The notes beneath the pieces are model-generated. The model searched no databases. It was not told where the DNA came from and saw only the letters and a program-made list of their open reading frames with translations. Source: Sphingomonas sp. Leaf22 (lineage in GTDB: Bacteria > Pseudomonadota > Alphaproteobacteria > Sphingomonadales > Sphingomonadaceae). Taken from it: a stretch of 64,000 nucleotides of DNA. The stretch spans positions 1 to 64,000 of the forward strand of contig NZ_LMKP01000006.1 of NCBI RefSeq assembly GCF_001421715.1, written 5' to 3'. Below are positions 55,376-64,000 of this stretch, piece by piece. Positions within the stretch are counted from its first letter, which is position 1, and every line of letters starts with the position of its first letter. The translations under genes and the position numbers were made by a program.

Positions 55376-56866
55376 TCAGGTCGTGACCAGCGCGGCCTCC
55401 ATACCGAGCGCGGTCGCCAGCGCCTTGTGCCGCTTCTGCACGGCTTCCCCATAGAGCGCGGTGTCGCGGGCGGGCACGACCAGTTCGACCTGACCCCGGC
55501 CGCGCCGCAGGTCGGTGCGCTGGAGCGGCGCGGCGACGCCACCGCTCAGGCGTTGACCGAGACGCATGGCGAGTCCCCAGCGATGGGCGGCGGACAGTGC
55601 TGCGGCCGGGGCAAGCCGGGGCAGCGGGTCGGGTGCGGCATCCCCGCCGCCGCCAAGGCAGCTGTACAGCGCCTGCGCAACGATCGCGCGGCCGGCGGCG
55701 TCGATCGCGACCCAATTGCCGTGCAAGGCGATTTCGACACCGCGCTCGGCGCGAAATTCGGGATTCGCATGCCAGCCCACATCGGCGAGCAGGCAGGCGG
55801 CATGGCGCAGCCGGACCATCGCCGGATCGTCCTGCGGAAACAGCGGCGCGATCCATTTGTGCAGCAGGTCGCCATGTTCGGCGAAGCGGCCCTGCCGGGC
55901 ACCCTCGTCATGCGCGGCGATCAGCAACGGGTCCTGCGCGCGGACGTCGGCGGGCAAGGCGGCGTAGAGCAACCCCTCGCGCAAGCCATAGGCGGACACC
56001 ATCGTCGTCGCCGATCCGAGATGCTTCGTCATCGCGGCAAGAACCGAGGTGGCATTGTCGAGCGTCGGCACACGCCCCCCCGACAGGTTCGGCACCGCCT
56101 TCAGATCGGTACGAGGAACTTCGGCAAGAATCTTCCGCAACACATTGATACGGGCTAATGAAATCGAATAGCCGTGCGCGATCGGCAGCGGATAGCCGGT
56201 ATGATGCATGTCGAGCCGGGCGAGCGCGCGCCAGGACCCGCCGACCATGTAGAAGGGCAACCCCTGCCCCCGCCCGGTCCACCCGGCGTCGCGCACCATC
56301 CGCTGCACCGTGCGATCGAGTTCGCCCGCGCGACGTTCGCGGATCGCGCCGATGCGCAACACGCCCAGCGGAAACGACACCCGGTCGCCGAGCTTGCCGC
56401 CCTTCACCCGAACCAGTTCGAGACTGCCGCCGCCAAGGTCGCCGACGATGCCGTCGGCATCGGGGATCGCGGACAATACGCCGTGACCGGCGGCCTGCGC
56501 CTCTTCCTCGCCCGACAGGGTCTCGACGGTCAGACCGTATCGTTCAGCCAGCGCGATCAGGTCGGGGCCGTTGCTGGCGTCGCGGACGGCAGCAGTCGCG
56601 ACGGTGCGGACGACATCGACCTGCATCTCGCGGGCCAGCCATGCGAAGCGGGCGAGTGCCGCCCCGGCGACGCGAAACGCATCGGCGTCGATCGTCCCCG
56701 TTTCGGCGAGCGACCGGCCGAGACCGGCCAGCACCTTTTCATTGAACAGCGTTGCCGGAATGCGGTCCGGCCCGCCATAGACGACCAGGCGGATCGAGTT
56801 CGACCCGATGTCGATGATCGCACTGTGCGCGATGGTGGCGGGGCGGCTCCACGGCAATCGGATCAC
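55376..56866 (-). CDS. ppx: Exopolyphosphatase / GppA-type phosphatase
   Basis: Ppx/GppA enzymes release phosphate from polyphosphate or convert pppGpp to ppGpp. The 496-residue protein has the ASKHA fold phosphate-1 motif [14 protein letters not shown], phosphate-2 [14 protein letters not shown] and the HD-like C-terminal region (about 320-490). The GTG at 56866 is chosen because AAGGA lies 6 bases upstream and it overlaps the ppk1 stop (GTGA); a longer frame upstream shadows ppk1. Gene order ppk1-ppx favours a polyphosphatase. Confidence 0.9.
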   Translation of the reverse strand: MIRLPWSRPATIAHSAIIDIGSNSIRLVVYGGPDRIPATLFNEKVLAGLGRSLAETGTIDADAFRVAGAALARFAWLAREMQVDVVRTVATAAVRDASNGPDLIALAERYGLTVETLSGEEEAQAAGHGVLSAIPDADGIVGDLGGGSLELVRVKGGKLGDRVSFPLGVLRIGAIRERRAGELDRTVQRMVRDAGWTGRGQGLPFYMVGGSWRALARLDMHHTGYPLPIAHGYSISLARINVLRKILAEVPRTDLKAVPNLSGGRVPTLDNATSVLAAMTKHLGSATTMVSAYGLREGLLYAALPADVRAQDPLLIAAHDEGARQGRFAEHGDLLHKWIAPLFPQDDPAMVRLRHAACLLADVGWHANPEFRAERGVEIALHGNWVAIDAAGRAIVAQALYSCLGGGGDAAPDPLPRLAPAAALSAAHRWGLAMRLGQRLSGGVAAPLQRTDLRRGRGQVELVVPARDTALYGEAVQKRHKALATALGMEAALVTT

Positions 56867-59037
56867 GTCGTTCCTTCCCGGGCCGCCCGCCATGCACGCA
56901 GCGACAGTTTTTGCGGTACGGTGGCAGCACCGCTCTCGATCGCCGCGCCGCGCCCGGACAGCGACGGATTGGTCATGAAATAACGGTGCAAATTGAACGG
57001 CTTGTCGCCCTTCGCCATCCGGCGATAGCTGCCATCGGGGCCAAGGTCCCAGCTCTGTTCGGTATCGAGCAGATTGGCGACCATGACCTGATCGAGAACC
57101 TGATCGTGGACGGTCGGGTTGGTGATCGGCAGCAGATATTCGACGCGGCGGTCGAAGTTGCGCGGCATCCAGTCGGCGGACGACACATAGATCAGCGCGT
57201 CGTCGTTCGGCAGCGCCTGCCCATTGCCGAAGCAATAGATGCGACTGTGTTCAAGGAACCGGCCAACGACCGATTTGACGCGGATGTTGTCCGACATGCC
57301 CGGCACGCCTGGCCGCAGGCAGCAGATGCCGCGGACGATCAGGTCGATCTGCACGCCTGCCGCCGATGCCTCGTACAGCTTGTCGATCAGTGCCGGGTCG
57401 ACCAGCGAGTTCATCTTCAGCCAGATCGAACCGTCGCCACCGGCGCGGGCGGTCTGTATCTCGCCCTCGATCAGCGCCTCCAGCCGGTCGCGAAGGTCGC
57501 GTGGGGAAATGGCAAGCTGTTGCAGCGCCTGCGGTTCGACATAGCCGGTGATGTAGTTGAACACCTGCGCCGCATCGCGCCCGATCACCGGATCGGCGGT
57601 GAAGAAGCTGAGGTCGGTGTAGATGCGCGCGGTGATCGGATGATAATTGCCGGTGCCGAAGTGGCAATAGGTGCGATAGCCCTGTTCCTCGCGCCGGACG
57701 ACCATCGAGATCTTGGCGTGGGTCTTCCACTCGATGAAGCCATAGACGACCTGCACGCCGGCGCGTTCGAGGACCGAGGCGAGGTTGAGATTCTGTTCCT
57801 CGTCGAACCGGGCCTTGAGTTCGACGACGGCGGTCACCGACTTGCCGGCCTCGGCGGCGGCGACCAACGCCGCGACGACGGCGGATTGCTTGCCCGCGCG
57901 GTACAGCGTCTGCTTGATCGCGACGACATCGGGGTCCGCGGCGGCTTGCTTGAGGAAGGCGAGTACCACGTCGAAGGTTTCATACGGGTGGTGGACGACG
58001 ATGTCTTTCGCGCGGATCGCCGCGAAACAATCGCCGCCATATTCGCGGATGCGTTCGGGGAAGCGCGGGCTGAACGGCGGAAATTTCAGGTCGGGCCGAT
58101 CTTCGGCGACCAGCATCGCGAGGTCGCCGATGCCAAGGAACCCGCCGGTTTCGGTGATGAGCGCATCGCTGCCGCCCATTTCGTCCCGCAGCAGCTGGAC
58201 CAGTTCGTCGGAAATACCGGATTCGATTTCCAACCGGATGATCCGGCCGCGACGACGGCGTTTGATCGCGGTGCGGAAATAGAGGACCAGATCCTCGGCC
58301 TCTTCCTCGAGTTCGATATCGCTGTCGCGGATGACGCGGAAGGCGGCGGATGCGCGCACCGTGTAACCGGGGAAGAACAGGCCCGAGAAATGGCGCAGCA
58401 CGGTTTCGATCGCGACATAGCGCGCGGTCTTGCCCGGCAGGCGGACGAAGCGTGGCATCGCCGGGGGCAGCAGCACGACCTCGCGCACCTCGACATCGTC
58501 CGACCGGCGGATCAGGTCGAACAGCATCGCCGAACCGAGGTTCGGGATGAACGGGAACGGGTGTGCCGGATCGAGCGCCTGCGGGGTCAGCACCGGAAAC
58601 ACCTGTTCCCGGAAATAGCGGGCGAGCCATTCCTCGGTCTCGCCATGGATTTCGTCGGCACCGAGCACGAGGATGTCGGCATCGGCCAATCGTGCGGCGA
58701 TATCGCGCCAGATGCGCTGCTGGCTGTCGACCAGCCCGGCGGCGTCGACGGTGATCGCCGCCAGTTGCTGCGACGGGGTCAGGCCGTCGACCGATTCGTG
58801 GCCGACCTCCTGCATCTGCTGCCCTTTCAGACCCGCAACGCGGACCATGAAGAATTCATCGATATTGGTCGCCGAAATCGACAGGAAGCGCAGCCGTTCG
58901 AGCAGCGGGTGATCGGGATTGCACGCTTCGTCCAGCACGCGGCGGTTGAACGCCAGCCACGACAGTTCGCGGTTGAAATAGCGGGCCTCGGGCGCGGCGG
59001 CGACGGTGGTGCGGGCGGAGGGGACGGGATCGTTCAC
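56863..59037 (-). CDS. ppk1: Polyphosphate kinase 1
   Basis: PPK1 reversibly polymerises the gamma-phosphate of ATP. The 724-residue protein has the N-terminal helical domain ([19 protein letters not shown]), the head domain and two catalytic domains with the conserved His motifs [13 protein letters not shown] and [19 protein letters not shown]. The length is usual. It overlaps hdaA upstream and ppx downstream by 4 bp each, so the three are translated together. Confidence 0.97.
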   Translation of the reverse strand: MNDPVPSARTTVAAAPEARYFNRELSWLAFNRRVLDEACNPDHPLLERLRFLSISATNIDEFFMVRVAGLKGQQMQEVGHESVDGLTPSQQLAAITVDAAGLVDSQQRIWRDIAARLADADILVLGADEIHGETEEWLARYFREQVFPVLTPQALDPAHPFPFIPNLGSAMLFDLIRRSDDVEVREVVLLPPAMPRFVRLPGKTARYVAIETVLRHFSGLFFPGYTVRASAAFRVIRDSDIELEEEAEDLVLYFRTAIKRRRRGRIIRLEIESGISDELVQLLRDEMGGSDALITETGGFLGIGDLAMLVAEDRPDLKFPPFSPRFPERIREYGGDCFAAIRAKDIVVHHPYETFDVVLAFLKQAAADPDVVAIKQTLYRAGKQSAVVAALVAAAEAGKSVTAVVELKARFDEEQNLNLASVLERAGVQVVYGFIEWKTHAKISMVVRREEQGYRTYCHFGTGNYHPITARIYTDLSFFTADPVIGRDAAQVFNYITGYVEPQALQQLAISPRDLRDRLEALIEGEIQTARAGGDGSIWLKMNSLVDPALIDKLYEASAAGVQIDLIVRGICCLRPGVPGMSDNIRVKSVVGRFLEHSRIYCFGNGQALPNDDALIYVSSADWMPRNFDRRVEYLLPITNPTVHDQVLDQVMVANLLDTEQSWDLGPDGSYRRMAKGDKPFNLHRYFMTNPSLSGRGAAIESGAATVPQKLSLRAWRAAREGTT

Positions 59038-59672
59038 AGCAGTCGGTCCAGCAGCAGCGGGTTACCGGTCAGCGCGACGCGCGCGGCGGGAACGGTCAGA
59101 CGGCGCGTCGAGCGCAACATGGCATCTTCCTCCAAAGCCTCGACGATGCGAAGCACCGCAAGGTGGCTTCGTTCGACGCGGCGGGCAAGCCAGCGCACCA
59201 GATCGGGCGCGGCGACGAGTTCCTTCCTGTCGAAGAGATATTGCAGCAGTGTTTCGATCAGCACATCGTCGGGTGCTTCGAGCCGCAGTACCGGCGTCGC
59301 ATTGATCCGCGAGCGCAGGTCGGGCAGGCCGATCCGCCAGATCGGCGGCGCGGCGTCGGCGACGATCAGCAGCGGGCGCGCCTCGCCCTGCGCCCGGTTC
59401 CATGCGTGGAACAGATCGGCCTCGCTCCATCGGTCGGCATCGTCGGCGATCGTGCCGCCGCTCTTGGCTGCGAACAGCCGCGCCAGCAGCGTGCGTCCCG
59501 ATTTGCGCGGGCCGACCAGCAGTGCGGCATGGACCGGCCAGGTCGCGAAATGGTCGAGATGATGGACGGCGGCTTCGTTCGACGGCCCGACGAGGAACAG
59601 GTCCTGCCGGGCACCGACTGGCAGTTCCAATGGCAGGGTAAGCTGAACCGTACCGCGAGACAGCGTCGTCAT
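59034..59672 (-). CDS. hdaA: DnaA-related regulator HdaA (replication-initiation inactivator)
   Basis: Hda-type proteins bind the DNA sliding clamp and trigger hydrolysis of DnaA-bound ATP. The 212-residue protein has an N-terminal clamp-binding motif (VQLTLPL), a AAA+ domain and a C-terminal helical region with an Arg in sensor II ([15 protein letters not shown]). The P-loop reads [13 protein letters not shown], with Arg in place of the expected Lys, so nucleotide binding may be altered. The gene overlaps both neighbours (DUF2066-like upstream, ppk1 downstream). Confidence 0.85.
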   Translation of the reverse strand: MTTLSRGTVQLTLPLELPVGARQDLFLVGPSNEAAVHHLDHFATWPVHAALLVGPRKSGRTLLARLFAAKSGGTIADDADRWSEADLFHAWNRAQGEARPLLIVADAAPPIWRIGLPDLRSRINATPVLRLEAPDDVLIETLLQYLFDRKELVAAPDLVRWLARRVERSHLAVLRIVEALEEDAMLRSTRRLTVPAARVALTGNPLLLDRLL

Positions 59673-60910
59673 CCCTGCGGCGCACTCGGCAGAGTGGGCG
59701 CGGTGGCGGCGGCGCGGCGGCGGATGCGCAGTGCCCCCTCCCCCTGCTGGACCTGCCAGCCGCGCGATTCGAGCGCGGCGGTGAGGATGGCGACATCGCC
59801 GTCGAAGGTCACGCGCAGCACCGATACGCCGCCGAGCGCGAGGCTGGAGGTTGCTGCCGAGCGGACGCCGGGGACCGATCGCAGCGCGGCTTCGGTCGAT
59901 TCGACGGCGGCGACGGTCGGGGTATCCGCCTGGATCGACAGGGTGACGCTCTCACCGGTCGGCAGCGGCGTCGGACCGATGCCGGGTTCGGTGATCGTCG
60001 GATCGATCAGGTCGACTTCGTCGGGCAAGACCATGCTGCCCGGCGGCGGTGCCGCCAGCACCAGATCGGGGCGCAGCATCCCGCTGCGCAGACCCTGTTG
60101 ATACAGCGCGTCGAGCCGGCGGACCCCTTCGTCCAGCAAGGCCGGCACCGCATCCCCCTGATTGACGCGCAGCGAGAAGCTGCCGAGCAGGCGGTTGTCG
60201 GGGCCAAAGCCGGCGGTGAAGGTGCCGATCACCGGGCCGCCGGGCCATTGGCGATAGAGGCGCACCTGCGGGATCAGCACGTCGGACGCGCCATATTGGT
60301 TGAGCACGGTGCGCCACCAGCCGCGCCCGCGGCGCGTGACCTGTCCGGCGTTGAGCAGCAGGCCATCGGCACCGGTGCCGCTGGGGCGGACATAGTCCAT
60401 GACGCTGCCGCCGGTGCGGAAGCGCGCCCATGCCGCCTGCCACGGCGTCGCCCGTTCGAATACGGTACCGGTGCCGCCGTCCCACATCAGCGGCACGACC
60501 AGCATCGCCGGGCTGCGTTCGGACACGCCGGCGATGCCGAGGATCGATGCGGCGCGGCCGCGATTGAACAGCACGCCCAGCCGGGCGATGTAGCGGTTCG
60601 GACCGATCTGTTCGCTTTCGACGACGATGCTGGTGACGAGCGAATCGAGCGTGCCGTCGGGCAGCGAGCGCGCCTGTCCGGTCAGCCGCTGCGACAGCAT
60701 CTGCCAGCCCTTGCGCTGGGCCAGCCGCCAGCCGGCGGTGCGCGCGGCGTCTGCCGAGGTACCGGCGACGTCGACGCGGACGCCGTTCACCTCGAAACTG
60801 CCCGATCCGTCGACCGCCGCGACGCCGCCCTGCTGCGCCACGACCGCCCCGGTCGCGACCACGCCCAATGCGAGGGCGGCAAGGATGCGGCGGGGCTGAA
60901 CCAAAGTCAT
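59669..60910 (-). CDS. DUF2066-like exported protein
   Basis: This 413-residue protein has a signal-peptide-like start (RRILAALALGVVATGAVVAQ) and an N-terminal domain (ARTAGWRLAQRKGWQMLSQRL, then IVVESEQIGPNRYIARLGVLF) that matches the pattern of DUF2066 proteins. The C-terminal half includes a ferredoxin-like or heavy-metal-associated-like segment (about 310-390) and a Pro-rich end. In gammaproteobacteria DUF2066 genes also sit between purM and hda, as here. Function unknown. Confidence 0.7.
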   Translation of the reverse strand: MTLVQPRRILAALALGVVATGAVVAQQGGVAAVDGSGSFEVNGVRVDVAGTSADAARTAGWRLAQRKGWQMLSQRLTGQARSLPDGTLDSLVTSIVVESEQIGPNRYIARLGVLFNRGRAASILGIAGVSERSPAMLVVPLMWDGGTGTVFERATPWQAAWARFRTGGSVMDYVRPSGTGADGLLLNAGQVTRRGRGWWRTVLNQYGASDVLIPQVRLYRQWPGGPVIGTFTAGFGPDNRLLGSFSLRVNQGDAVPALLDEGVRRLDALYQQGLRSGMLRPDLVLAAPPPGSMVLPDEVDLIDPTITEPGIGPTPLPTGESVTLSIQADTPTVAAVESTEAALRSVPGVRSAATSSLALGGVSVLRVTFDGDVAILTAALESRGWQVQQGEGALRIRRRAAATAPTLPSAPQG

Positions 60911-60969
60911 GCGCGCCTTTTGACGAAGCAGGCGTGGAAATCCAAGCGCGATGTGGCTAACCGGGCGTC

Positions 60970-62076
60970 ATGAGCAACGAAGCGGACCGCGGCGGCGGCT
61001 ATACCTACGCACAGGCAGGCGTCTCGATCGCGGCGGGCAATGCCCTGGTGCGCGCCATCGGGCCGCTGGCGAAGTCGACGCGGCGGCCGGGGGCCGATGC
61101 CGAACTGGGCGGCTTCGGCGGGGTGTTCGACCCCAAGGCAGCCGGGTTCAAGGACCCGCTGCTGGTCGCGGCCAATGACGGCGTGGGGACCAAGCTGAAG
61201 CTGGCGATCGAACACGACGCGCATGACGGGGTCGGCATCGATCTGGTCGCGATGTGCGCCAACGACCTGATCGTACAGGGTGCCGAGCCGCTGTTCTTCC
61301 TCGATTATTACGCTTGCGCCAAGCTGGTCGCCGATACCGCCGAGCGGGTCGTCGCGTCGATCGCGGAAGGGTGCCGGCAGGCGGGGTGCGCGCTGATCGG
61401 GGGCGAGACGGCGGAAATGCCGGGCATGTATGCCGATGGCGATTACGATCTGGCGGGCTTCTGCGTCGGTGCGGTCGAGCGTGAGCAGTTGCTGACCGGC
61501 GACAAGGTCGCGGTCGGCGACGTCATTCTCGGGCTGGCATCGTCGGGCGTGCATTCGAACGGTTTTTCGCTGGTCCGGCGGCTGGCGGCGGACAAGGGGT
61601 GGAAGCTCGACCGCCCTGCCCTGTTCGATCAGGACGTGCTGCTGATCGACGCGCTGATGGCACCGACCAGGATTTACGTGCAGTCGCTGCTGCCGCTGCT
61701 GCGCGCGGGGCGCATCCATGGGCTGGCGCATATTACCGGCGGCGGGTTGCTGGAGAATATTCCGCGCGTGCTGCCCGAGGGCGCGCACGCGACGGTCGAT
61801 GCCGATGCGTGGGAACAGTCGCGGCTGATGGCGTTCCTGCAAGCGCAGGGCAATATCGAGCCGGGCGAGATGGCGCGGACGTTCAACTGCGGGATTGGCA
61901 TGGCGGTGCTGGTGTCGGCCGAGGACGCCGATGCGGTTGCGGCGGCGCTGGCGGATGCGGGCGAGACGGTCGTGCGGATCGGTACGGTCGATGCGGGTGA
62001 CCAAGGTTGCACCGTCAAGGGTAGCGCGGGGACGTGGAGCGCCCGTGCCGACTGGAGCGCGACGCACCTTGGCTAA
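60970..62076 (+). CDS. purM: Phosphoribosylformylglycinamidine cyclo-ligase
   Basis: PurM closes the imidazole ring in purine synthesis (FGAM to AIR). The 368-residue ATP-grasp-like enzyme has the signatures [45 protein letters not shown] and the C-terminal [18 protein letters not shown]. The ATG lies 59 bp from the divergent DUF2066-like gene. It overlaps purN by 8 bp. Confidence 0.97.
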   Translation: MSNEADRGGGYTYAQAGVSIAAGNALVRAIGPLAKSTRRPGADAELGGFGGVFDPKAAGFKDPLLVAANDGVGTKLKLAIEHDAHDGVGIDLVAMCANDLIVQGAEPLFFLDYYACAKLVADTAERVVASIAEGCRQAGCALIGGETAEMPGMYADGDYDLAGFCVGAVEREQLLTGDKVAVGDVILGLASSGVHSNGFSLVRRLAADKGWKLDRPALFDQDVLLIDALMAPTRIYVQSLLPLLRAGRIHGLAHITGGGLLENIPRVLPEGAHATVDADAWEQSRLMAFLQAQGNIEPGEMARTFNCGIGMAVLVSAEDADAVAAALADAGETVVRIGTVDAGDQGCTVKGSAGTWSARADWSATHLG

Positions 62077-62638
62077 ACACCGCGTCGGCGTCCTGATTTC
62101 GGGGCGGGGATCGAATATGGCGGCGCTGATCGCGGCGGCACGCGCGGAGGACTGTCCGTACGAAATCGTTCTTGTGGCGTCGGACAAGCCCGATGCCGCC
62201 GGCCTGACCCACGCCGCCGAACAGGGTATCGCGACCTTCGCCCATTCGCCGCGCGGCATCCCCAAGGCGGACTATGAAGCGGCGATCGACGGCGCGCTGC
62301 GGGCGGCGGGGGTCGAGACCATCGCGCTGGCGGGCTATATGCGGCTGTTGTCGGGCGCGTTCGTTGCGGCGTGGCGCGACCGGATCGTCAATATCCATCC
62401 GTCGTTGCTGCCCGCGTACAAGGGGCTCGACACCCATGCGCGTGCGATCGCGGCCGGCGAGACACACGCGGGATGTTCGGTCCATGTCGTGAACGAAGAG
62501 CTGGATGCCGGGAGCGTATTGGCGCAGGCGCGCGTTCCCATCCTGCCCGACGATACGCCCGATACCCTTGCGGCGCGGGTGCTGGTGGAGGAACACCGCC
62601 TCTACCCATCAACCTTGGCGGAGTTTGTGACGCGATGA
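62069..62638 (+). CDS. purN: Phosphoribosylglycinamide formyltransferase
   Basis: PurN transfers a formyl group from 10-formyl-THF to GAR. The 189-residue protein has the start [16 protein letters not shown], catalytic Asn and His in [15 protein letters not shown] and Asp in [12 protein letters not shown]. The start is a TTG inside purM giving AKHRVGVL; no better codon exists before the conserved block. It is the third step of the pathway and pairs with purM, encoded just upstream. Confidence 0.94.
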   Translation: MAKHRVGVLISGRGSNMAALIAAARAEDCPYEIVLVASDKPDAAGLTHAAEQGIATFAHSPRGIPKADYEAAIDGALRAAGVETIALAGYMRLLSGAFVAAWRDRIVNIHPSLLPAYKGLDTHARAIAAGETHAGCSVHVVNEELDAGSVLAQARVPILPDDTPDTLAARVLVEEHRLYPSTLAEFVTR

Positions 62639-62895
62639 CCGAGATGCTCGACCGTATCCGTGAAGCCGTGAAGGTGTTGCCCGCCACCGAAGAGCGCGAC
62701 GCGGGTGAGGCGACGGTCTTCTCGGTCGAAGGCAATGATTTCGTGCGGATCGTGGGCGACAGCACGACCGTGCGCGGCGACGATGGCTGGACGGAGATCG
62801 ACGCCGATAGCGATCCAGTCGCGGTCGAGGATGCCGTTGCCCATGCGTGGGAACTGGCAGCACCGCGTGGATTGCTGGAAGCGGGCGGGCGGTGA
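62635..62895 (+). CDS. Small acidic protein of unknown function
   Basis: This 86-residue, strongly acidic protein ([20 protein letters not shown] at the start) has no membrane segment or signal. It overlaps purN and the next gene by 4 bp each (ATGA and GTGA), which is good evidence of translation. I do not recognise it. Confidence 0.65.
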   Translation: MTEMLDRIREAVKVLPATEERDAGEATVFSVEGNDFVRIVGDSTTVRGDDGWTEIDADSDPVAVEDAVAHAWELAAPRGLLEAGGR

Positions 62896-63494
62896 GCGAC
62901 GCCGAAGAAGCGCGAGCCGAACGGAGGCGCTGGATCACGCTTGCCGAGGGTGTAGCAGTGGCTGGCGTGGTCATCGGCGGACTGACGCTGTGGAACAATG
63001 TATCGGAGCGCCGCTCGGCCGAGGCGGAGCGGACAGCCGAACGGGCGTCGTCGGTGAAGGCGCGGGCTGCCCTCGCCCTGACTGCGACACCGGAGAATGA
63101 CGGCGAACGACTTGCCCTGAGCGCGGCAGACCGACGGATCGAGAGGATAGAGGTGCGCTTTCCGCCGGCGCTGAAGGTGGCACCGAAGTCGGCGGTCGGC
63201 GACGTGGCGATTGCGGCAGACTGGGTGCGCGCGCCGCTGCTGGCAATCACCGACGGCGGCACCGACGCGCTGGAGGGCCGGTTGCCCGTCGCGGTAACGG
63301 CGGTCTGGTGGGACGGCGATACGCAGCACCGTTCGAGTGCGATCTATGACCTGGTGTTCGCCACGCACGGACGGGTAGTTGGTGGCCGGTCGCTGAAGCT
63401 GGTAGCCCTCGCACGGTTGGAAGGCGCTACCGCGGGGGTTGGCCGGCGGCTGGATACGCTGTGGGCGCAGGAATTGGGGCGGTTGGCGGTTTAG
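62892..63494 (+). CDS. Single-pass membrane protein of unknown function
   Basis: This 200-residue protein has a charged cytoplasmic start (SDAEEARAERRRW), one transmembrane helix (about 17-36) and then an Ala/Glu/Arg-rich coiled segment followed by a beta-rich domain. The GTG start overlaps the preceding stop. It ends the purM-purN run. No family recognised. Confidence 0.65.
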   Translation: MSDAEEARAERRRWITLAEGVAVAGVVIGGLTLWNNVSERRSAEAERTAERASSVKARAALALTATPENDGERLALSAADRRIERIEVRFPPALKVAPKSAVGDVAIAADWVRAPLLAITDGGTDALEGRLPVAVTAVWWDGDTQHRSSAIYDLVFATHGRVVGGRSLKLVALARLEGATAGVGRRLDTLWAQELGRLAV

Positions 63495-63521
63495 GCTGTT
63501 CAGCCCCTTTATTCCTCCACT

Positions 63522-63631
63522 CCCGTTCGCTTCGAGCCTGCCGAGAACCGTAGTCGAGAAGGCGGTGCCCCAAGCAAGCCGTTCTCGACGGACGCTTCTC
63601 GACAAGCTCGAAGCTGCTCGAACCGAACGGG
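63522..63631. repeat. Inverted-repeat intergenic element
   Basis: CCCGTTCG (63522-63529) and CGAACGGG (63624-63631) close a unit that also contains several TTCGAG/CTCGAA and TTCTCGAC words in both orientations. It resembles another dispersed sphingomonad intergenic repeat. No gene is seen between the membrane-protein gene and ndk. Confidence 0.55.
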
Positions 63632-63705
63632 ATGGGAGAATGGGGCGGTTTTGTCCCCATCCGTTCGTGCTGGGCAGGTATTGCAGCCGCGCCTTAGCGA
63701 CAAAA

Positions 63706-63738
63706 AAAGGCCCGCCTCCTCATCGGAAGCGGGCCTTT
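63706..63738 (-). terminator. Intrinsic terminator of ndk
   Basis: On the minus strand AAAGGCCCGC and GCGGGCCTTT form a perfect 10-bp stem with a 13-base loop, and the run of T continues after the stem. It begins about 20 bp after the ndk stop codon and is the clearest intrinsic terminator of the window. Confidence 0.9.
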
Positions 63739-63758
63739 CCCGTCAATCAGCCGATCAA

Positions 63759-64000
63759 TCAGCCGACGATCTCTTCGGGCTTGAAGAAGAAGTCGATTTC
63801 GATCTTCGCATTCTCTTCGGAATCCGACCCATGGACCGAATTGGCTTCGATCGATTCGGCCAGTTCCTTGCGGATCGTGCCGGCGTCGGCGTTCGCCGGG
63901 TTGGTCGCGCCCATGATGTCGCGGTTCTTCTGGACGGCGTTTTCGCCTTCGAGAACCTGCACGACGACCGGACCCGAAATCATGAACGACACCAGGTCGT
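63759..64000 (-). CDS. ndk: Nucleoside diphosphate kinase, C-terminal part
   Basis: The last 80 or so residues of Ndk are present; the gene continues beyond the right edge. The active-site His is in [15 protein letters not shown], and [18 protein letters not shown] and [16 protein letters not shown] are family blocks. Ndk balances NTP pools by transferring phosphate through that His. Confidence 0.95.
   Translation of the reverse strand, partial: DLVSFMISGPVVVQVLEGENAVQKNRDIMGATNPANADAGTIRKELAESIEANSVHGSDSEENAKIEIDFFFKPEEIVG

Noticed and set aside
56911-59562. An 883-codon plus-strand frame opposite ppk1 and hdaA
   Set aside because: It crosses two overlapping real genes on the other strand and has no domain.
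59034-59672. Possible chromosome origin near a DnaA-like gene
   Set aside because: The protein is the short HdaA form, not DnaA; no DnaA-box cluster or A/T-rich unwinding region was noticed nearby.

Overview
This is about 64 kb of high-GC chromosome from an alphaproteobacterium, most probably a sphingomonad (Sphingomonas or a close relative). The lineage signals are the dusB-ntrB-ntrC-ntrY-ntrX-hfq-hflX block, a fused ispDF gene, an HdaA-type initiator regulator, short GC-rich palindromes dispersed between genes, and an hfq gene that encodes two Sm domains in one chain. Nearly all of it is densely packed housekeeping sequence with ATGA, GTGA or TTGA stop/start overlaps. I see no prophage, no complete insertion sequence, no CRISPR array, no rRNA operon and no replication origin.

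Layout. 1-2.2 kb: the tail of an unrecognised frame, a secreted GH43 enzyme, a patch of palindromic repeats, and an exported FKBP. 2.3-4.3 kb: phosphatidylserine decarboxylase, a D-2-hydroxyacid dehydrogenase and two identical tRNA-Lys(CTT) genes. 4.4-10.1 kb: the cell-elongation operon mreB-mreC-mreD-mrdA-rodA on the minus strand, divergent from mutL. 12-14.2 kb: a molybdenum hydroxylase large subunit with no partner genes. 14.2-15.5 kb: a less GC-rich patch with two tiny candidate genes and an acidic, Asp/Gly-rich protein. 15.7-19.6 kb: an operon of a polytopic membrane protein, an OmpR-type regulator and a sensor kinase. 19.8-22.1 kb: a YkgJ-type cysteine protein and a secreted, apparently catalytically dead gluzincin-like protein. 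22.3-28.2 kb: a secreted GH2-GH115 hemicellulose pair behind a promoter overlapped by a strong palindrome.

28.5-38.2 kb: tRNA-Ser(TGA), then a plus-strand run of mltB-like, SPOR/RlpA-like, dacC, tmk and holB genes, then metG, tatD, an MBL hydrolase, a retropepsin-like protein and mazG. 38.2-47.3 kb on the minus strand: the nitrogen/RNA-regulation block dusB-ntrBC-ntrYX-hfq-hflX. 47.4-55.2 kb: ispDF, a secreted unknown, pncC, then coq10 and lipA on the minus strand, carbonic anhydrase, aspS, and rnd with an I78 inhibitor lipoprotein. 55.4-60.9 kb on the minus strand: a DUF2066-like gene, hdaA, ppk1 and ppx, all overlapping head to tail, divergent from purM-purN and two small genes. The window ends in the 3' part of ndk with its terminator.

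Themes. Cell-wall growth is served by the mre/mrd cluster and the mltB/SPOR/dacC trio. Nucleotide and polyphosphate metabolism is served by tmk, mazG, purMN, ppk/ppx and ndk. Hemicellulose breakdown is served by GH43 and GH2/GH115. The items most worth a second look are the two-domain Hfq, the NtrX lacking its GAFTGA loop, the palindromic operator of the GH2/GH115 pair, the dead metalloprotease, the orphan molybdenum hydroxylase subunit and the dispersed palindromic elements. Start codons were chosen from overlaps, Shine-Dalgarno sequences, signal peptides and family lengths. All family names come from recognising motifs by eye, because no database search was possible.
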